This document shows, piece after piece, positions 26,668-36,389 of a DNA stretch of 64,000 nt; position 1 is the first letter of the stretch; each line of letters begins with the position of its first letter. The position numbers and the translations under genes are program-made. Origin of the DNA: Streptomyces sparsogenes. Lineage in GTDB: Bacteria; Actinomycetota; Actinomycetes; Streptomycetales; Streptomycetaceae. The DNA lies in NCBI RefSeq assembly GCF_001704635.1, contig NZ_MAXF01000052.1, positions 1-64,000 of the forward strand. Reading direction: 5' to 3'. The notes under the pieces were generated by a model, which did no database searches, was not told where the DNA came from, and saw only the letters and a list, made by a program, of their open reading frames with translations.

Positions 26668-28362
26668 TCAGACGCGGGCCGCCGCCCGGCGGCGCCGGGT
26701 GACGACGACCGCGGCGCCGCCCAGCGCGAGCGCGGCCGCCGCGCCGCCCGCCATCAGGGTGATGCCGCCCGCGCCGGTCAGCGCCATCGAGCCGCCGGTG
26801 GAGCCGCTGTCGTGGGAACCGCCGCTCGTGGCGCCGTCGCCCGAGCCGCCCGAGCCGGAGTCACCGCCGGAGCCGGACGTGGCGCCGTCCTGCGAGCCGG
26901 AGCCCGAGCCGGAGCCGTTGTGGTCCGAGCCGCCGGTGCTCTCGCCGCCGGTGGACGACCCGCCGGACGCGCCCTTGAAGGTGATCTTCGCGGTGTCGTT
27001 GCCGGAGTCGGGGTCGTTGGTGGAGAAGCCCGCCGGGCCGGGCACCAGCTTGACGGTGCCGGTGGCGTTCTTGTCGGCGTCCTTGGCGATCTTCACGCCG
27101 AGGCCGTACATCTGGCCCTCGCCGGGCAGCTCGGTCGAGGCCTCGGGGCACAGGTAGCGGCTGTGGCCCGGCTCGAACTTCTTGGTCTCGGTCGGGCTCA
27201 CATAGGTCAGGCACTCGCCGGTGGTGTCCTGGTCCGGCTCTTCGTCGATGTGGTTGCTGAGGCCGGTGACGCCCTTGGGCAGGGTGATGTCGGCGTACAG
27301 GAGCGGCTTGCCGTCCTTGCGGTAGGCGGCCGCGGGACCCGCGTTGGTCAGCCCGAACCGCAGGCCGCCGGTGGTGCCGTCGGCGGTCGGCTCGATGGTG
27401 CCGCCCACGGCCCGGAAGTCGGCGTGGTTGTCGGTGAGGAGCGAGAGGCTGCTCTTGCCGCCGGTCTCGAAGTCACCGCCGGAGGCGGCGGTGAGGCCGA
27501 TCGGGGAGCCGGTGCCGGGGGTGCCGTTGGGGTCCTCGTCACTGCTCGCCGGGACGGCCTCGGCCTCGTAGTCGATCCAGGGGGCCAGGGCGGCCTTGGT
27601 GATCTTGGCCGTCAGCGGGGTGCTGAGCTTCGCCGACTGGCCCGGCTCCAGCGGGGTGTCGATGGCGCAGTAGACGCTCGCGGACTCGTCCCACTCGTAG
27701 GCGAAGCGGCAGTTCTTCGGCTTCGTGGTGAATTCGACGCCGGGGACGCTCCGCAGCCGGATGTCGACGCGCTCGGTCCGCAGGTTCCCGGTGTTCCGTA
27801 CGGCCAGCGGGAGGTCCACCGTGTCGCCGGTCTTGAGGCCGCTGCGGTCGGGCAGCTTGCCCACGACCAGCCGGGGGGAGCCGACCACGACCTTGGAGGA
27901 GTCCTTGTCGCCGGTCGCGCCGTCGGCCGTCACCTCGTAGCTGATGGTGCCGGAGGCGCCGGGCTTGGCGTCCGCGTCGGCGGTGAGCGTGAACGGCTCC
28001 CAGGGCCCGTGGAGGTTGCCGTTGTCCAGGCAGGTGACGACCGCGCCGGAGGCGGTGCACTGCTCGTTCTTCGCCTTGATCGTCGCGATGCCCTCGAGGC
28101 CGCTCGCGTCGATGACCAGCTTGGCGTTCTTCGGGAGCGGGAATTCGGCCCCGCCGTCGGCGAACGAATAGCTCACGCTCGGGGCGACGGCCTCCTGGCC
28201 GTCGGCCGCCGACGGCAGATCGATCTGCCGGGGGGCCTGGATTTCCGCCCAGGGCTGGGTCGGCTCGTCGTCCGCGTACGCGGTGGGTACGCCGACGGCC
28301 GTCCCGAGAACGATCACCGCCCCGGCGGCCGCCACGTGAACCGTTTTCCCCTTATGCCACAT
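26668..28362 (-). CDS. Secreted, membrane-anchored cell-surface protein
   Basis: 564 residues: signal peptide (TVHVAAAGAVIVLGTAVGVPTAYA), several beta-sandwich-like segments (GTISYEVTADG, VDLPLAVRNTGNLRTERVDIRLRSVPG), then a Ser/Gly/Asp-rich linker (about residues 470-525). The C-terminal anchor is SMALTGAGG, a hydrophobic stretch and RRRRAAARV. The arrangement is that of sortase substrates, with ALTGAG resembling but not exactly matching the LAxTG motif of Streptomyces sortases. Ligand unknown. ATG 28362 is chosen because it directly precedes the signal peptide. Confidence 0.82.
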   Translation of the reverse strand: MWHKGKTVHVAAAGAVIVLGTAVGVPTAYADDEPTQPWAEIQAPRQIDLPSAADGQEAVAPSVSYSFADGGAEFPLPKNAKLVIDASGLEGIATIKAKNEQCTASGAVVTCLDNGNLHGPWEPFTLTADADAKPGASGTISYEVTADGATGDKDSSKVVVGSPRLVVGKLPDRSGLKTGDTVDLPLAVRNTGNLRTERVDIRLRSVPGVEFTTKPKNCRFAYEWDESASVYCAIDTPLEPGQSAKLSTPLTAKITKAALAPWIDYEAEAVPASSDEDPNGTPGTGSPIGLTAASGGDFETGGKSSLSLLTDNHADFRAVGGTIEPTADGTTGGLRFGLTNAGPAAAYRKDGKPLLYADITLPKGVTGLSNHIDEEPDQDTTGECLTYVSPTETKKFEPGHSRYLCPEASTELPGEGQMYGLGVKIAKDADKNATGTVKLVPGPAGFSTNDPDSGNDTAKITFKGASGGSSTGGESTGGSDHNGSGSGSGSQDGATSGSGGDSGSGGSGDGATSGGSHDSGSTGGSMALTGAGGITLMAGGAAAALALGGAAVVVTRRRRAAARV

Positions 28363-28522
28363 GAGTCCCACGCCTATCTCACGGCTACCCGAATTCCGAC
28401 GCACACAAGACGGTTCAGGTGGCCGGATGGTTGCCCTCCGGTGAACGGGAAGTTCCGGAAAGACGGGGGCGCCGCTCGGCGCGGTAGGGCGTCGGACGCG
28501 GGTGCGGGGGCGGGGCCGGGGC

Positions 28523-29320
28523 TCAGCCCCGCGCGACGTTGCGCTCGTAGACCAGGCGCAGGCCGATCAGGGTCAGCCACGGCTCGTGCTCGTCGATGAC
28601 CGAGGACTCGCCCAGCACCATGGGGGCCAGGCCCCCGGTCGCGATGACCGTCACGTCCTCGGGGTCGTCGGCCAGTTCGCGCGCCATCCGCCGCACGACG
28701 CCGTCGACCTGCCCGGCGAACCCGTAGAGGATGCCGGACTGCATCGCCTCGACGGTGTTCTTGCCGATGACGCTGCGCGGGCGGGCCAGCTCGATCTTCC
28801 GCAGCTGCGCGCCGCGCACGCCGAGCGCCTCCACCGAGATCTCGATGCCCGGCGCGATCACCCCGCCCACGTACTCGCCGCGCGCGCTGACCGCGTCGAA
28901 GGTCGTCGCCGTGCCGAAGTCGACCACCACGCACGGGCCGTCGTACAGCTCGACGGCCGCCACCGCGTTGATGATCCGGTCGGCGCCGACCTCCTTCGGG
29001 TTGTCCATCAGGATCGGCACGCCGGTCTTCACCCCCGGCTCGACCAGCACCGACGGCACGTCCCCGTAGTAACGGCGGGTCACCTCGCGCAGCTCGTGCA
29101 GGACCGAGGGGACGGTGGAGCAGATGGCGATGCCCTCGATCCCGTCCCCCAGCTCCTCGCCGAGCAGCGGGTGCATGCCCATCAGGCCCTGGAGGATGAC
29201 GGCCAGCTCGTCGGCGGTGCGGCGGGCGTCCGTGGAGATCCGCCAGTGTTCGACGATCTCGTCGCCGTCGAACAGGCCCAGCACGGTGTGGGTGTTTCCC
29301 ACGTCGATGGTCAGCAGCAT
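28523..29320 (-). CDS. coaX: Type III pantothenate kinase CoaX
   Basis: Phosphorylates pantothenate, the first step of CoA synthesis; type III enzymes use a ribonuclease-H-like fold. Motifs: LLTIDVGNTHTVLGLFDG at the start, DNPKEVGADRIINAVAA, and VVVDFGTATTFDAV. 265 residues, a normal length. It starts 2 bp after the nadC stop and is the last gene of the DUF2520-panC-nadB-nadC-coaX run, linking pantothenate production to its use. Confidence 0.95.
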   Translation of the reverse strand: MLLTIDVGNTHTVLGLFDGDEIVEHWRISTDARRTADELAVILQGLMGMHPLLGEELGDGIEGIAICSTVPSVLHELREVTRRYYGDVPSVLVEPGVKTGVPILMDNPKEVGADRIINAVAAVELYDGPCVVVDFGTATTFDAVSARGEYVGGVIAPGIEISVEALGVRGAQLRKIELARPRSVIGKNTVEAMQSGILYGFAGQVDGVVRRMARELADDPEDVTVIATGGLAPMVLGESSVIDEHEPWLTLIGLRLVYERNVARG

Positions 29321-29322
29321 GG

Positions 29323-30375
29323 TCAGCCCGCCTCGGCCTCGCGCTCCGTCCCGGAGGCGCGCAGGTCCAGGCCGATGTCGAGGATCGGGGAGGAGTGGGT
29401 GAGCGCGCCGACCGCCAGGAAGTCGACGCCGGTCTCGCCGTACGCCCGCGCGTTGTCCAGCGTGAGGCGGCCGGAGGACTCCAGGGCGGCGCGGCCCGCG
29501 ACCAGCTCCACCGCCCGCCGGGTCTCCTCCAGGGTGAAGTTGTCCAGCAGGATCAGATCCGCGCCCGCCTCCAGGACCGGGGGGATCTGGTCGAGGGTGT
29601 CGACCTCCACCTCCACGTCCACGTCCGGGAACTCGGCGCGCACGGCCTTGAACGCCTCGGCCACGCCGCCCGCCGCGACCACGTGGTTGTCCTTGACCAG
29701 GGCCGCGTCCGACAGCGACATGCGGTGGTTGACGCCGCCGCCGCAGCGCACCGCGTACTTCTCCAGCACGCGCAGCCCCGGGGTGGTCTTGCGGGTGTCG
29801 CGGACCCTGGCCCCGGTGCCCTCCAGGGCGTCGGCCCAGGCGCGGGTCGCGGTGGCGATGCCGGACAGCCGGCACAACAGGTTGAGCGCGCTGCGCTCGG
29901 CGGTCAGCAGATCGCGGGTACGGGTGCGGACGGTCAGCAGCTTCTGGCCGGCGGCGACCCGGTCGCCGTCCTCGACATGCCGCTCGACCTCGAACTCGTC
30001 GGTGCAGACGATGGACAGCACCGCCTCGGCGACGCGCAGGCCGGCGACGGTGCCCGCCTCCCGCGCGGTGAAGTCGCCGACGGCCGTGGCGTCCTCGGGG
30101 ATGGTGGCCACGGTCGTCACGTCCACGCCGTTGTCGAGGTCCTCCTCGATCGCCATGTGGGCGATGTCCTCGACCTTGACGGGGTCGAGCCCGGCGTCGG
30201 CCAGCAGCTGGGCGAGGTCGGGGTCCAGACCGCACTCCATCGGGTCCAGCTCGTACGCCTCGTCGTCGGCGCCGCAGCCGCACGCGTCACCGCAGCCGGG
30301 GCCCCCGCCGGGGAGGCCGATCTGCAGCAGCGGGAGGGCCACCGGCTGGGTGCGGTCGTCGGGGGTGCTGCTCAC
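29323..30375 (-). CDS. nadC: Nicotinate-nucleotide pyrophosphorylase NadC
   Basis: Quinolinate phosphoribosyltransferase converting quinolinate and PRPP to nicotinate mononucleotide in de novo NAD synthesis. Motifs: EDIAHMAIEEDLDNGVDVTT, TRKTTPGLRVLEKYAVRCGGGVNHRMSLSDAALVKDNH, and ILLDNFTLEE. The protein has an extra N-terminal segment of about 45 residues with a Cys cluster (CGDACGCG and a later MECG) not needed for the fold. GTG 30375 overlaps the nadB stop by 4 bp. Confidence 0.95.
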   Translation of the reverse strand: MSSTPDDRTQPVALPLLQIGLPGGGPGCGDACGCGADDEAYELDPMECGLDPDLAQLLADAGLDPVKVEDIAHMAIEEDLDNGVDVTTVATIPEDATAVGDFTAREAGTVAGLRVAEAVLSIVCTDEFEVERHVEDGDRVAAGQKLLTVRTRTRDLLTAERSALNLLCRLSGIATATRAWADALEGTGARVRDTRKTTPGLRVLEKYAVRCGGGVNHRMSLSDAALVKDNHVVAAGGVAEAFKAVRAEFPDVDVEVEVDTLDQIPPVLEAGADLILLDNFTLEETRRAVELVAGRAALESSGRLTLDNARAYGETGVDFLAVGALTHSSPILDIGLDLRASGTEREAEAG

Positions 30376-32252
30376 GGGTGGGACTCCGTCTCGGTTCGGG
30401 GGGTGGTGGGTGAGGGGAAGGCCTGGCGGCCGGGGCGGGCCAACCGGGCGGCCGGGATCGTCCGGCGGGTGGCGGGGAACGCCTCCGACTCCGTCGTACG
30501 GACGTCCAGCGTGTCGTCCGGGCGCAGGGTGACCAGGAGATGGCGGCGCCAGGCCGGATCGTCCCGGTCGGGGCGGTCCTCCCGCCAGTGGCAGCCGCGG
30601 GTCTCCTCGCGGCGGAGGGCGGCGGCGACCAGGGCGCGGGCGACGAGGAGGAGGTTGGTCGCCTCCCAGCTCTCCACGCCCGGCTCGGCGGTCTTGCCGT
30701 CGCGCCGCAGCCGCTCGGCGGCTTCGCCGTGGACCCGCTCCAGCTGGGCGGCGGCCCGGGCCAGGCTCTCGGCGGACCTGAGCACCCCGGCCCCGGCGGT
30801 CATGATCCGCTGGATGGTGTACCGGGCCTCGGGGGCCAGCAGCGGACCGTCGCCCGACGCTGTGGTGACGTCGGCGGCGGTGGCATCGGCGGCTGCTTCC
30901 GGGACTTCCGGGGCTTCCGGGGCTTCCGGGGTGATGGCGTCCGCCGTGGTGGGATGCGCCGTGGTGGGGCCCGCGGCCGGGGTGCCCGCCGAGGTGATGT
31001 CCGCGGCGATGCGCTCGGCGAAGACCAGGCCCTCGAGGAGGGAGTTGGAGGCGAGCCGGTTCGCGCCGTGGACGCCGGTGCAGGCGACCTCCCCGCAGGC
31101 GTAGAGCCCCGGGACCGTGGTGCGGCCGCTCAGGTCGGTGCGTACGCCGCCGCTCGCGTAATGCGCGGCGGGCGCCACCGGGATGGGCTCGGTGACCGGG
31201 TCGATGCCGTGGGCCCGGCAGGCGGCGAGGATGGTCGGGAAACGGTGCTCCCACATCTGGGCGCCGAAGTGGCGGGCGTCCAGATACATGTGCTCGGCGC
31301 CCTGCTCGAGCATCCGCCGCAGGATGCCCTTGGCGACGATGTCGCGGGGGGCGAGCTCGGCCAGCTCGTGCTGCCCCTTCATGAAGCGGACGCCGTCGGC
31401 GTCGACGAGATACGCGCCCTCGCCCCGCACCGCCTCCGAGACGAGCGGCTGCTGCCCCTCGGCCTCCGGGCCGAGCCACAGCACCGTGGGGTGGAACTGC
31501 ACGAACTCCAGGTCGGAGACCTCCGCCCCGGCGCGCAGCGCGAGGGCCACGCCGTCGCCGGTGGAGACGGCGGGGTTGGTGGTGGCGGAGAACACCTGGC
31601 CCATGCCGCCGGTCGCGAGGACGACCGCGCCCGCGCGCACCGCGCCGACGCCGTCGTGCCGGCCCTCGCCCATGACGTGCAGGGTGACGCCGGCCGCGCG
31701 GCCTGACGCGTCCTTGAGGAGGTCCAGCACCAGCGCGTTCTCGACGGTCTCGATGCCGGCCGCGCGCACCGCCTCGACCAGGGCTCGCGAGACCTCCGCG
31801 CCGGTCGCGTCGCCGCCGGCGTGCACGATGCGGCGGCGGTGGTGGCCGCCCTCGCGGGTCAGCAGGATCTCCCCGGTGTCGTCGGCGTCGAACCGGGCGC
31901 CGGCGCCGATCAGGCGCCGTATGGCGTCGGGGCCCTCGGTGGCCAGGGTGCGCACGGCCGCCTCGTCGCACAGCCCGGCCCCGGCGACCAGGGTGTCGTC
32001 GAGGTGCTGCTCGGGGGTGTCGCCCTCGCCCAGGGCGGCCGCTATGCCGCCCTGGGCCCAGCGGGTGGAGCCGTCGTCGAGGCGGGCCTTGGTGACGACG
32101 GTGACCTTCGCCCCCTCGGCGGCGCAGCGCAGCGCCACGGTCAGCCCGGCGACCCCGGAGCCGACGACCACGACATCGGCCTCGACGGCCCAGCCGGGGG
32201 CCGGGGCGCGCAGGACCAAACCGGCGGCCGCCGGCTTCTTCTCTGAACTCAT
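30372..32252 (-). CDS. nadB: L-aspartate oxidase NadB
   Basis: FAD flavoprotein oxidising aspartate to iminoaspartate, the first step of bacterial NAD synthesis. FAD site VVVVGSGVAGLTVALRCAAEG; substrate and active-site region HTGG-like FHPTVLW, HGANRLASNSLLEGLVF; C-terminal helical domain IQRIMTAGAGVLRSAESL. It is longer than usual (626 against about 540 residues) because of an Ala/Pro/Thr/Glu-rich insert of about 55 residues (about 420-474) between the FAD and helical domains. ATG 32252 overlaps the panC stop (ATGA). Confidence 0.95.
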   Translation of the reverse strand: MSSEKKPAAAGLVLRAPAPGWAVEADVVVVGSGVAGLTVALRCAAEGAKVTVVTKARLDDGSTRWAQGGIAAALGEGDTPEQHLDDTLVAGAGLCDEAAVRTLATEGPDAIRRLIGAGARFDADDTGEILLTREGGHHRRRIVHAGGDATGAEVSRALVEAVRAAGIETVENALVLDLLKDASGRAAGVTLHVMGEGRHDGVGAVRAGAVVLATGGMGQVFSATTNPAVSTGDGVALALRAGAEVSDLEFVQFHPTVLWLGPEAEGQQPLVSEAVRGEGAYLVDADGVRFMKGQHELAELAPRDIVAKGILRRMLEQGAEHMYLDARHFGAQMWEHRFPTILAACRAHGIDPVTEPIPVAPAAHYASGGVRTDLSGRTTVPGLYACGEVACTGVHGANRLASNSLLEGLVFAERIAADITSAGTPAAGPTTAHPTTADAITPEAPEAPEVPEAAADATAADVTTASGDGPLLAPEARYTIQRIMTAGAGVLRSAESLARAAAQLERVHGEAAERLRRDGKTAEPGVESWEATNLLLVARALVAAALRREETRGCHWREDRPDRDDPAWRRHLLVTLRPDDTLDVRTTESEAFPATRRTIPAARLARPGRQAFPSPTTPRTETESHP

Positions 32253-33253
32253 CACGCGACTCCGAACCACAGACGGACGTTGTCTATCAGGCGGGTGTCG
32301 CCGACCTTGGCGGCGACGGCGAGGACGGCCTCGCCGGTGTGGTCGTCGGCGACCTCGGTGAAGTCCGAGGGGTCGACGAGCGCCACATAGTCGAGGACGA
32401 GGGGTGGTTCTAGGAGGGCCGCCGCGTCGAGCACCGCGCGGGCGGCCGCCCGGACCGTCCGGGGGGAGGCCACCCGGGCGGGCCCGGCACCAGGGGGGCT
32501 GCCGGGGCCGGGAGGGCTGCCGGGGCTGCGGGGGGCCGGGGCCTGCGCCGCCGCCTGCAGCCCGGCCTCGCGGCCCTCCGACAGCGCGCGGGAGAGGGCC
32601 AGGGCGGTGCTCCGCTCCCGCGCCGACAGATAGCGGTTCCGGCTGGAGAGCGCGAGGCCGTCGTCCTCCCTGACCGTCGGGACGCCGACGATCTCGACGG
32701 GGAAGTCCAGGTCGAGGACCATGCGGCGGATCAGGGCCAGCTGCTGGGCGTCCTTCTCGCCGAAGAAGGCGAGGTCCGGGCGGGTGAGGTGGAGCAGCTT
32801 GGCCACGACGGTGAGCATCCCGTCGAAGTGCCCGGGGCGCGAGGCGCCCTCGTACCGCTCCCCCATGGGCCCGGCGGCCATCCGCACCCGCGGCTCGCCG
32901 CCCGCGTAGACCTCCTCGACGGGCGGGGCGAAGACGATGTCCGCGCCCGCGGCGGCCGCGACCTCGAGGTCGGCGTCGAGTGTGCGCGGATAGCGGTCCA
33001 GGTCCTCGCCGGCGCCGAACTGCAGGGGGTTGACGAAGACGGTGACCGTCACCAGGCCCTCGGCGCCGACCCGGGCACGGGCCGTGCGTATCAGGGAGGC
33101 GTGGCCCTCGTGGAGCGCGCCCATGGTCATGACGACGGCGCGGCGCCCCGGGCCGGCGAACCGCGCCAGGGCGGCCTCGACGTCGGAACGGCGCGCGAAC
33201 AGCTCCACGCCGGGCTCGCGCGGGCCGGTCTCCGGCGGCAGCTTCGGGCTCAC
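32252..33253 (-). CDS. panC: Pantothenate synthetase PanC
   Basis: Joins pantoate and beta-alanine using ATP. Motifs: [20 protein letters not shown] (ATP-binding HxGH), [46 protein letters not shown], and [12 protein letters not shown]. It carries a Pro/Gly/Ala-rich insert of about 35 residues after [14 protein letters not shown] 33253 overlaps the stop of the DUF2520 gene by 4 bp, so the two are coupled. Confidence 0.95.
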   Translation of the reverse strand: MSPKLPPETGPREPGVELFARRSDVEAALARFAGPGRRAVVMTMGALHEGHASLIRTARARVGAEGLVTVTVFVNPLQFGAGEDLDRYPRTLDADLEVAAAAGADIVFAPPVEEVYAGGEPRVRMAAGPMGERYEGASRPGHFDGMLTVVAKLLHLTRPDLAFFGEKDAQQLALIRRMVLDLDFPVEIVGVPTVREDDGLALSSRNRYLSARERSTALALSRALSEGREAGLQAAAQAPAPRSPGSPPGPGSPPGAGPARVASPRTVRAAARAVLDAAALLEPPLVLDYVALVDPSDFTEVADDHTGEAVLAVAAKVGDTRLIDNVRLWFGVA

Positions 33254-34185
33254 CCTTCCGCCCCTCCCCGGCCGGGGACGTCGGAGACGTCCGAGAGGAC
33301 GCCCAGCAGGTCCTCGGCGAGCTCGGGCTTGAGCAGCCCGTGGGCGAGCGCCCGGTCCGCGGTCGTACGGGCCATGGCGAGATAGCCGGGGACGGCCTGG
33401 GGCGCGTGTCGGTGCAGCTCGGCGACATGGGCGGCGACCGTGCCCGCGTCACCGCGCGCGACCGGGCCGGTCAGCGCGGCGTCGCCGCTGCGCAGCGCGT
33501 TGTCCAGGGCGGCGCCCAGCAGCGGGCCGAGCATCCGGTCCGGGGTCCCGACCCCGGCGGTGCGCAGCAGGTCCATGGCCTGGGCGACCAGCGTGACCAG
33601 GTGGTTGGCGCCGATGGCGAGGGCGGCGTGGTAGAGCGGCCGGGCCTCCTCGGCGATCCACTCGGGCTCGCCGCCCATCTCGATGACCAGCGCCTCGGCC
33701 GCCATGCGCAGCTCCTCGGGCGCGGTGACCCCGAAGGAGCAGCCCGCGAGGCGCTGGACGTCGACGGGGGTGCCGGTGAAGGTCATGACGGGGTGCAGCG
33801 CGAGCGGCAGCGCCCCGGCGCGCAGGGCGGGGTCGAGCACGGCCGTGCCGTATCGCCCGGAGGTGTGCACCAGCAGCTGCCCGGGGCGCACCGCGCCGGT
33901 CTCGGCGAGGCCGCTGACCAGGTCGGGCAGCGCGTCGTCGGGGACGGTCAGCAGCACCAGCTCGGCCCGCGCCAGCACCTCCGCGGGCGGCACGATCGGG
34001 ACCTCGGGGAGCAGGGCGGCGGCCCGGCGCACGGAGGCGTCGGAGACGCCGGACGCGGCGACGGGGCGGTGCCCGGCGAGCCGCAGCGAGGCGGCGAGGG
34101 CGGGGCCGACGCGACCGGCGCCGACGACCCCGACGGTGAGCCGGGCCGGGCGGTCCTGCGGCTCGGGAAGTGGATGTGCGTTCAC
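33250..34185 (-). CDS. Rossmann-fold DUF2520-family oxidoreductase upstream of panC
   Basis: 311 residues. The N-terminal NAD(P)-binding fold is [27 protein letters not shown]. The C-terminal helical domain ([31 protein letters not shown]) is like those of 6-phosphogluconate and ketopantoate reductases. Tight overlap with panC suggests a role in pantothenate synthesis, possibly as the ketopantoate reductase supplying pantoate. That role is inference from fold and position. GTG 34185 starts the operon. Confidence 0.82.
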   Translation of the reverse strand: MNAHPLPEPQDRPARLTVGVVGAGRVGPALAASLRLAGHRPVAASGVSDASVRRAAALLPEVPIVPPAEVLARAELVLLTVPDDALPDLVSGLAETGAVRPGQLLVHTSGRYGTAVLDPALRAGALPLALHPVMTFTGTPVDVQRLAGCSFGVTAPEELRMAAEALVIEMGGEPEWIAEEARPLYHAALAIGANHLVTLVAQAMDLLRTAGVGTPDRMLGPLLGAALDNALRSGDAALTGPVARGDAGTVAAHVAELHRHAPQAVPGYLAMARTTADRALAHGLLKPELAEDLLGVLSDVSDVPGRGGAEG

Positions 34186-34320
34186 GCGACGACGGCCTTC
34201 CGTTCCAGTCCTCAGGGGGTACCGGACGATTCCCCGCCATGCTACGCGAGTGTTTCCCAATGATCCGGACCTGTCCCCAGGGCTGTGGAAAACCCCATGC
34301 TTTGGCTGTGCGGGTAGGAC

Positions 34321-35604
34321 ATGCTCGGCCGCATGGGGAACAGCGCGCACCGGCCGGAACGCCCGGCACAGTCGGAACGCCCGGCACAACCGGAGCAGCC
34401 GGCACAACCGGAGCACACGGAACAACCGGCACAGCCGGAGCGGACCGACCGGCCGGAACAGCCGGAGCGGAGCGCGCGGGCCCGCAGGCTCGCCGCGTGG
34501 CACGGCTCGACGCGGACGCTGACCGCGCGCCACGCCGGCGCGGGCGGGGAGCGGATCGGCGAGCGGCTGGCCCGGCTGACGGCCGACGCGGCCGGGGCGT
34601 ACGACCTGGACGACTGGGTGGACCTCTACGGGGGCGGGGTCGTCGAGGAGCTGGAGCGGCGGGTCGCCGATCTGCTCGGCATGGAGGCGGCGGCCTTCTT
34701 CCCCACCGGCACCATGGCCCAGCAGATCGCGCTGCGCTGCTGGGCGGGGCGCACCGGCAATCCGGCCGTGGCCGTGCACCCCCTCTCCCACCTGGAGACG
34801 TACGAGCGCGACGCCTACCTGACGGTGAGCGGGCTGCGCGCGGTGCGCCCGACGAGCGAGCCGCGGCTGCCCACGGCCGAGGAGGTCCGGGAGCTGGACG
34901 AGCCCTTCGGGACGCTCGCCGTGGAACTTCCGCTGCGCGACGCGGGTTTCGTGCTGCCGACCTGGGACGAGCTGACCGCCGTGGTGGAGGCGGCGCGGGA
35001 GCGGGAGGCGGTGGTCCACTTCGACGGGGCCAGGCTCTGGGACTGCGCCCCGCACTTCGGGCGCGAGCTGTCGGAGATCGCCGGCCTCGCGGACTCGGTG
35101 TACGTGTCGTTCTACAAGTCGCTGGGCGGCATCTCGGGGGCCGCGCTGGCCGGGCCGGAAGCGCTGGTGCGGGAGGCCAAGGCGTGGCGGCACCGGTACG
35201 GCGGGGAGCTGTTCCAGCAGTGGCCCGCGGCGCTGGCCGCGCTGGCCGGCCTGGACCGCGAGCTGCCCCGGCTGCCGTCGTACGTGGCGCACGCGAAGGT
35301 CGTGGCCGAGGCGCTCGACGAGGCCCTCACGGCCGCCGGGGTGCCCTGGTTCCGGGTGCATCCGCGGCCGCCGCACACCCACCAGTTCCAGGTGTGGCTG
35401 CCGTATCCGGCGCGGGCCCTGGAGGAGGCGAGTCTGCGGCTGGCGGAGGAGACACGGACGACGCTGGCCCGCTGGTGGCGGGAGCCGGGGCCGCCCGGCC
35501 TGTCCATGACCGAGCTGACGATCGCCTCGTCCGCGCTGGAGTGGACGGCGGCCGATGTCGCGGACGCGGTCGCCGCCTTCCTGGAGCGGATTCCGCGAGC
35601 ATGA
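34321..35604 (+). CDS. Threonine aldolase-like PLP enzyme (beta-eliminating lyase family)
   Basis: Fold type I PLP enzyme of the low-specificity threonine aldolase group, splitting threonine or allo-threonine to glycine and acetaldehyde. Motifs: FFPTGTMAQQIALRCW (cofactor phosphate), VHFDGARLWD (Asp to the pyridine nitrogen), and SFYKSLGG with the PLP Lys. The first about 55 residues are repeats of ERPAQPEQ encoded by CCGGCACAACCGGAG-like DNA repeats (34355-34480). ATG 34321 and ATG 34333 are both possible starts. Divergent from the cofactor operon. Confidence 0.85.
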   Translation: MLGRMGNSAHRPERPAQSERPAQPEQPAQPEHTEQPAQPERTDRPEQPERSARARRLAAWHGSTRTLTARHAGAGGERIGERLARLTADAAGAYDLDDWVDLYGGGVVEELERRVADLLGMEAAAFFPTGTMAQQIALRCWAGRTGNPAVAVHPLSHLETYERDAYLTVSGLRAVRPTSEPRLPTAEEVRELDEPFGTLAVELPLRDAGFVLPTWDELTAVVEAAREREAVVHFDGARLWDCAPHFGRELSEIAGLADSVYVSFYKSLGGISGAALAGPEALVREAKAWRHRYGGELFQQWPAALAALAGLDRELPRLPSYVAHAKVVAEALDEALTAAGVPWFRVHPRPPHTHQFQVWLPYPARALEEASLRLAEETRTTLARWWREPGPPGLSMTELTIASSALEWTAADVADAVAAFLERIPRA

Positions 35605-35634
35605 CAGCGGGCGCGGTGCGGGCGGCGCGGGGCG

Positions 35635-36336
35635 TCAGGCCCGGCTGGCGCCGCCCGGGCCCTGGGCCCGCACCAGCCCGGACTCGTACGCCATCACCAC
35701 CACCTGCACCCGGTCGCGCAGCTCCAGCTTGGTGAGGATGCGGCCCACGTGCGTCTTCACGGTGGCCTCCGAGAGCACCAGGCGCGCCGCGATCTCGCCG
35801 TTCGAGAGGCCCTGCGCGACCAGCAGCATGACCTCGCGCTCGCGGTCGGTCAGCCGTTCCAGCTCCGGGCGGCCCGACCCGCCGGACCCGTGGCCGCCGC
35901 CCGTGCCCGGCAGCATCGGCGCGAAGCGGTCCAGCAGGCGGCGGGTGGTGCTGGGGGCGACCACCGCGTCGCCGCTGTGCACCGCGCGGATCGCCGCGAG
36001 CAGCTCGCCGGGCGGCACGTCCTTGAGCATGAAGCCGCTCGCCCCCGCCTTGAGCGCCGAGAAGGCGTACTCGTCGAGGTCGAAGGTGGTCAGGATGAGC
36101 ACCTTGGGCGCGCCCTCCCGCCCGCAGATCCGGCGGGTGGCCTCCACCCCGTCGAGCTTGGGCATCCGCACGTCCATCAGGACGACGTCCACCTCGGCGG
36201 TGCGCAGCACCTCCAGCGCCTCCGCGCCGTCGCCCGCCTCGGCGACGACCTCCATGTCGGGCTGGGCCGCGAGCACCATCCGGAAGCCGGTGCGCAGCAG
36301 CACTTGGTCGTCGACGAGCATGACGCGGATGGACAT
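35635..36336 (-). CDS. NarL/LuxR-type response regulator
   Basis: 233 residues. Receiver with acidic pocket VDDQ and phospho-acceptor Asp55 in VVLMDVRMPKLDG. The C-terminal LuxR helix-turn-helix is LTDREREVMLLVAQGLSNGEIAARLVLSEATVKTHVGRILTKLELRDRVQVV. The linker holds a Gly/Ser/His-rich stretch. AAGGGA precedes the ATG by eight bases. It pairs with the kinase immediately upstream (53-bp gap). Target genes unknown. Confidence 0.93.
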   Translation of the reverse strand: MSIRVMLVDDQVLLRTGFRMVLAAQPDMEVVAEAGDGAEALEVLRTAEVDVVLMDVRMPKLDGVEATRRICGREGAPKVLILTTFDLDEYAFSALKAGASGFMLKDVPPGELLAAIRAVHSGDAVVAPSTTRRLLDRFAPMLPGTGGGHGSGGSGRPELERLTDREREVMLLVAQGLSNGEIAARLVLSEATVKTHVGRILTKLELRDRVQVVVMAYESGLVRAQGPGGASRA

Positions 36337-36389
36337 CCGGTCGGGTCCCTTCCCTCGGTGAACAGGTCTGTGCGGTGCGCGGGGCTGTG

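Noticed and set aside
34284..34292. TGTGGAAAA resembling a DnaA box on the reverse strand
   Set aside because: A single degenerate match with no cluster or dnaA/dnaN context; expected by chance.
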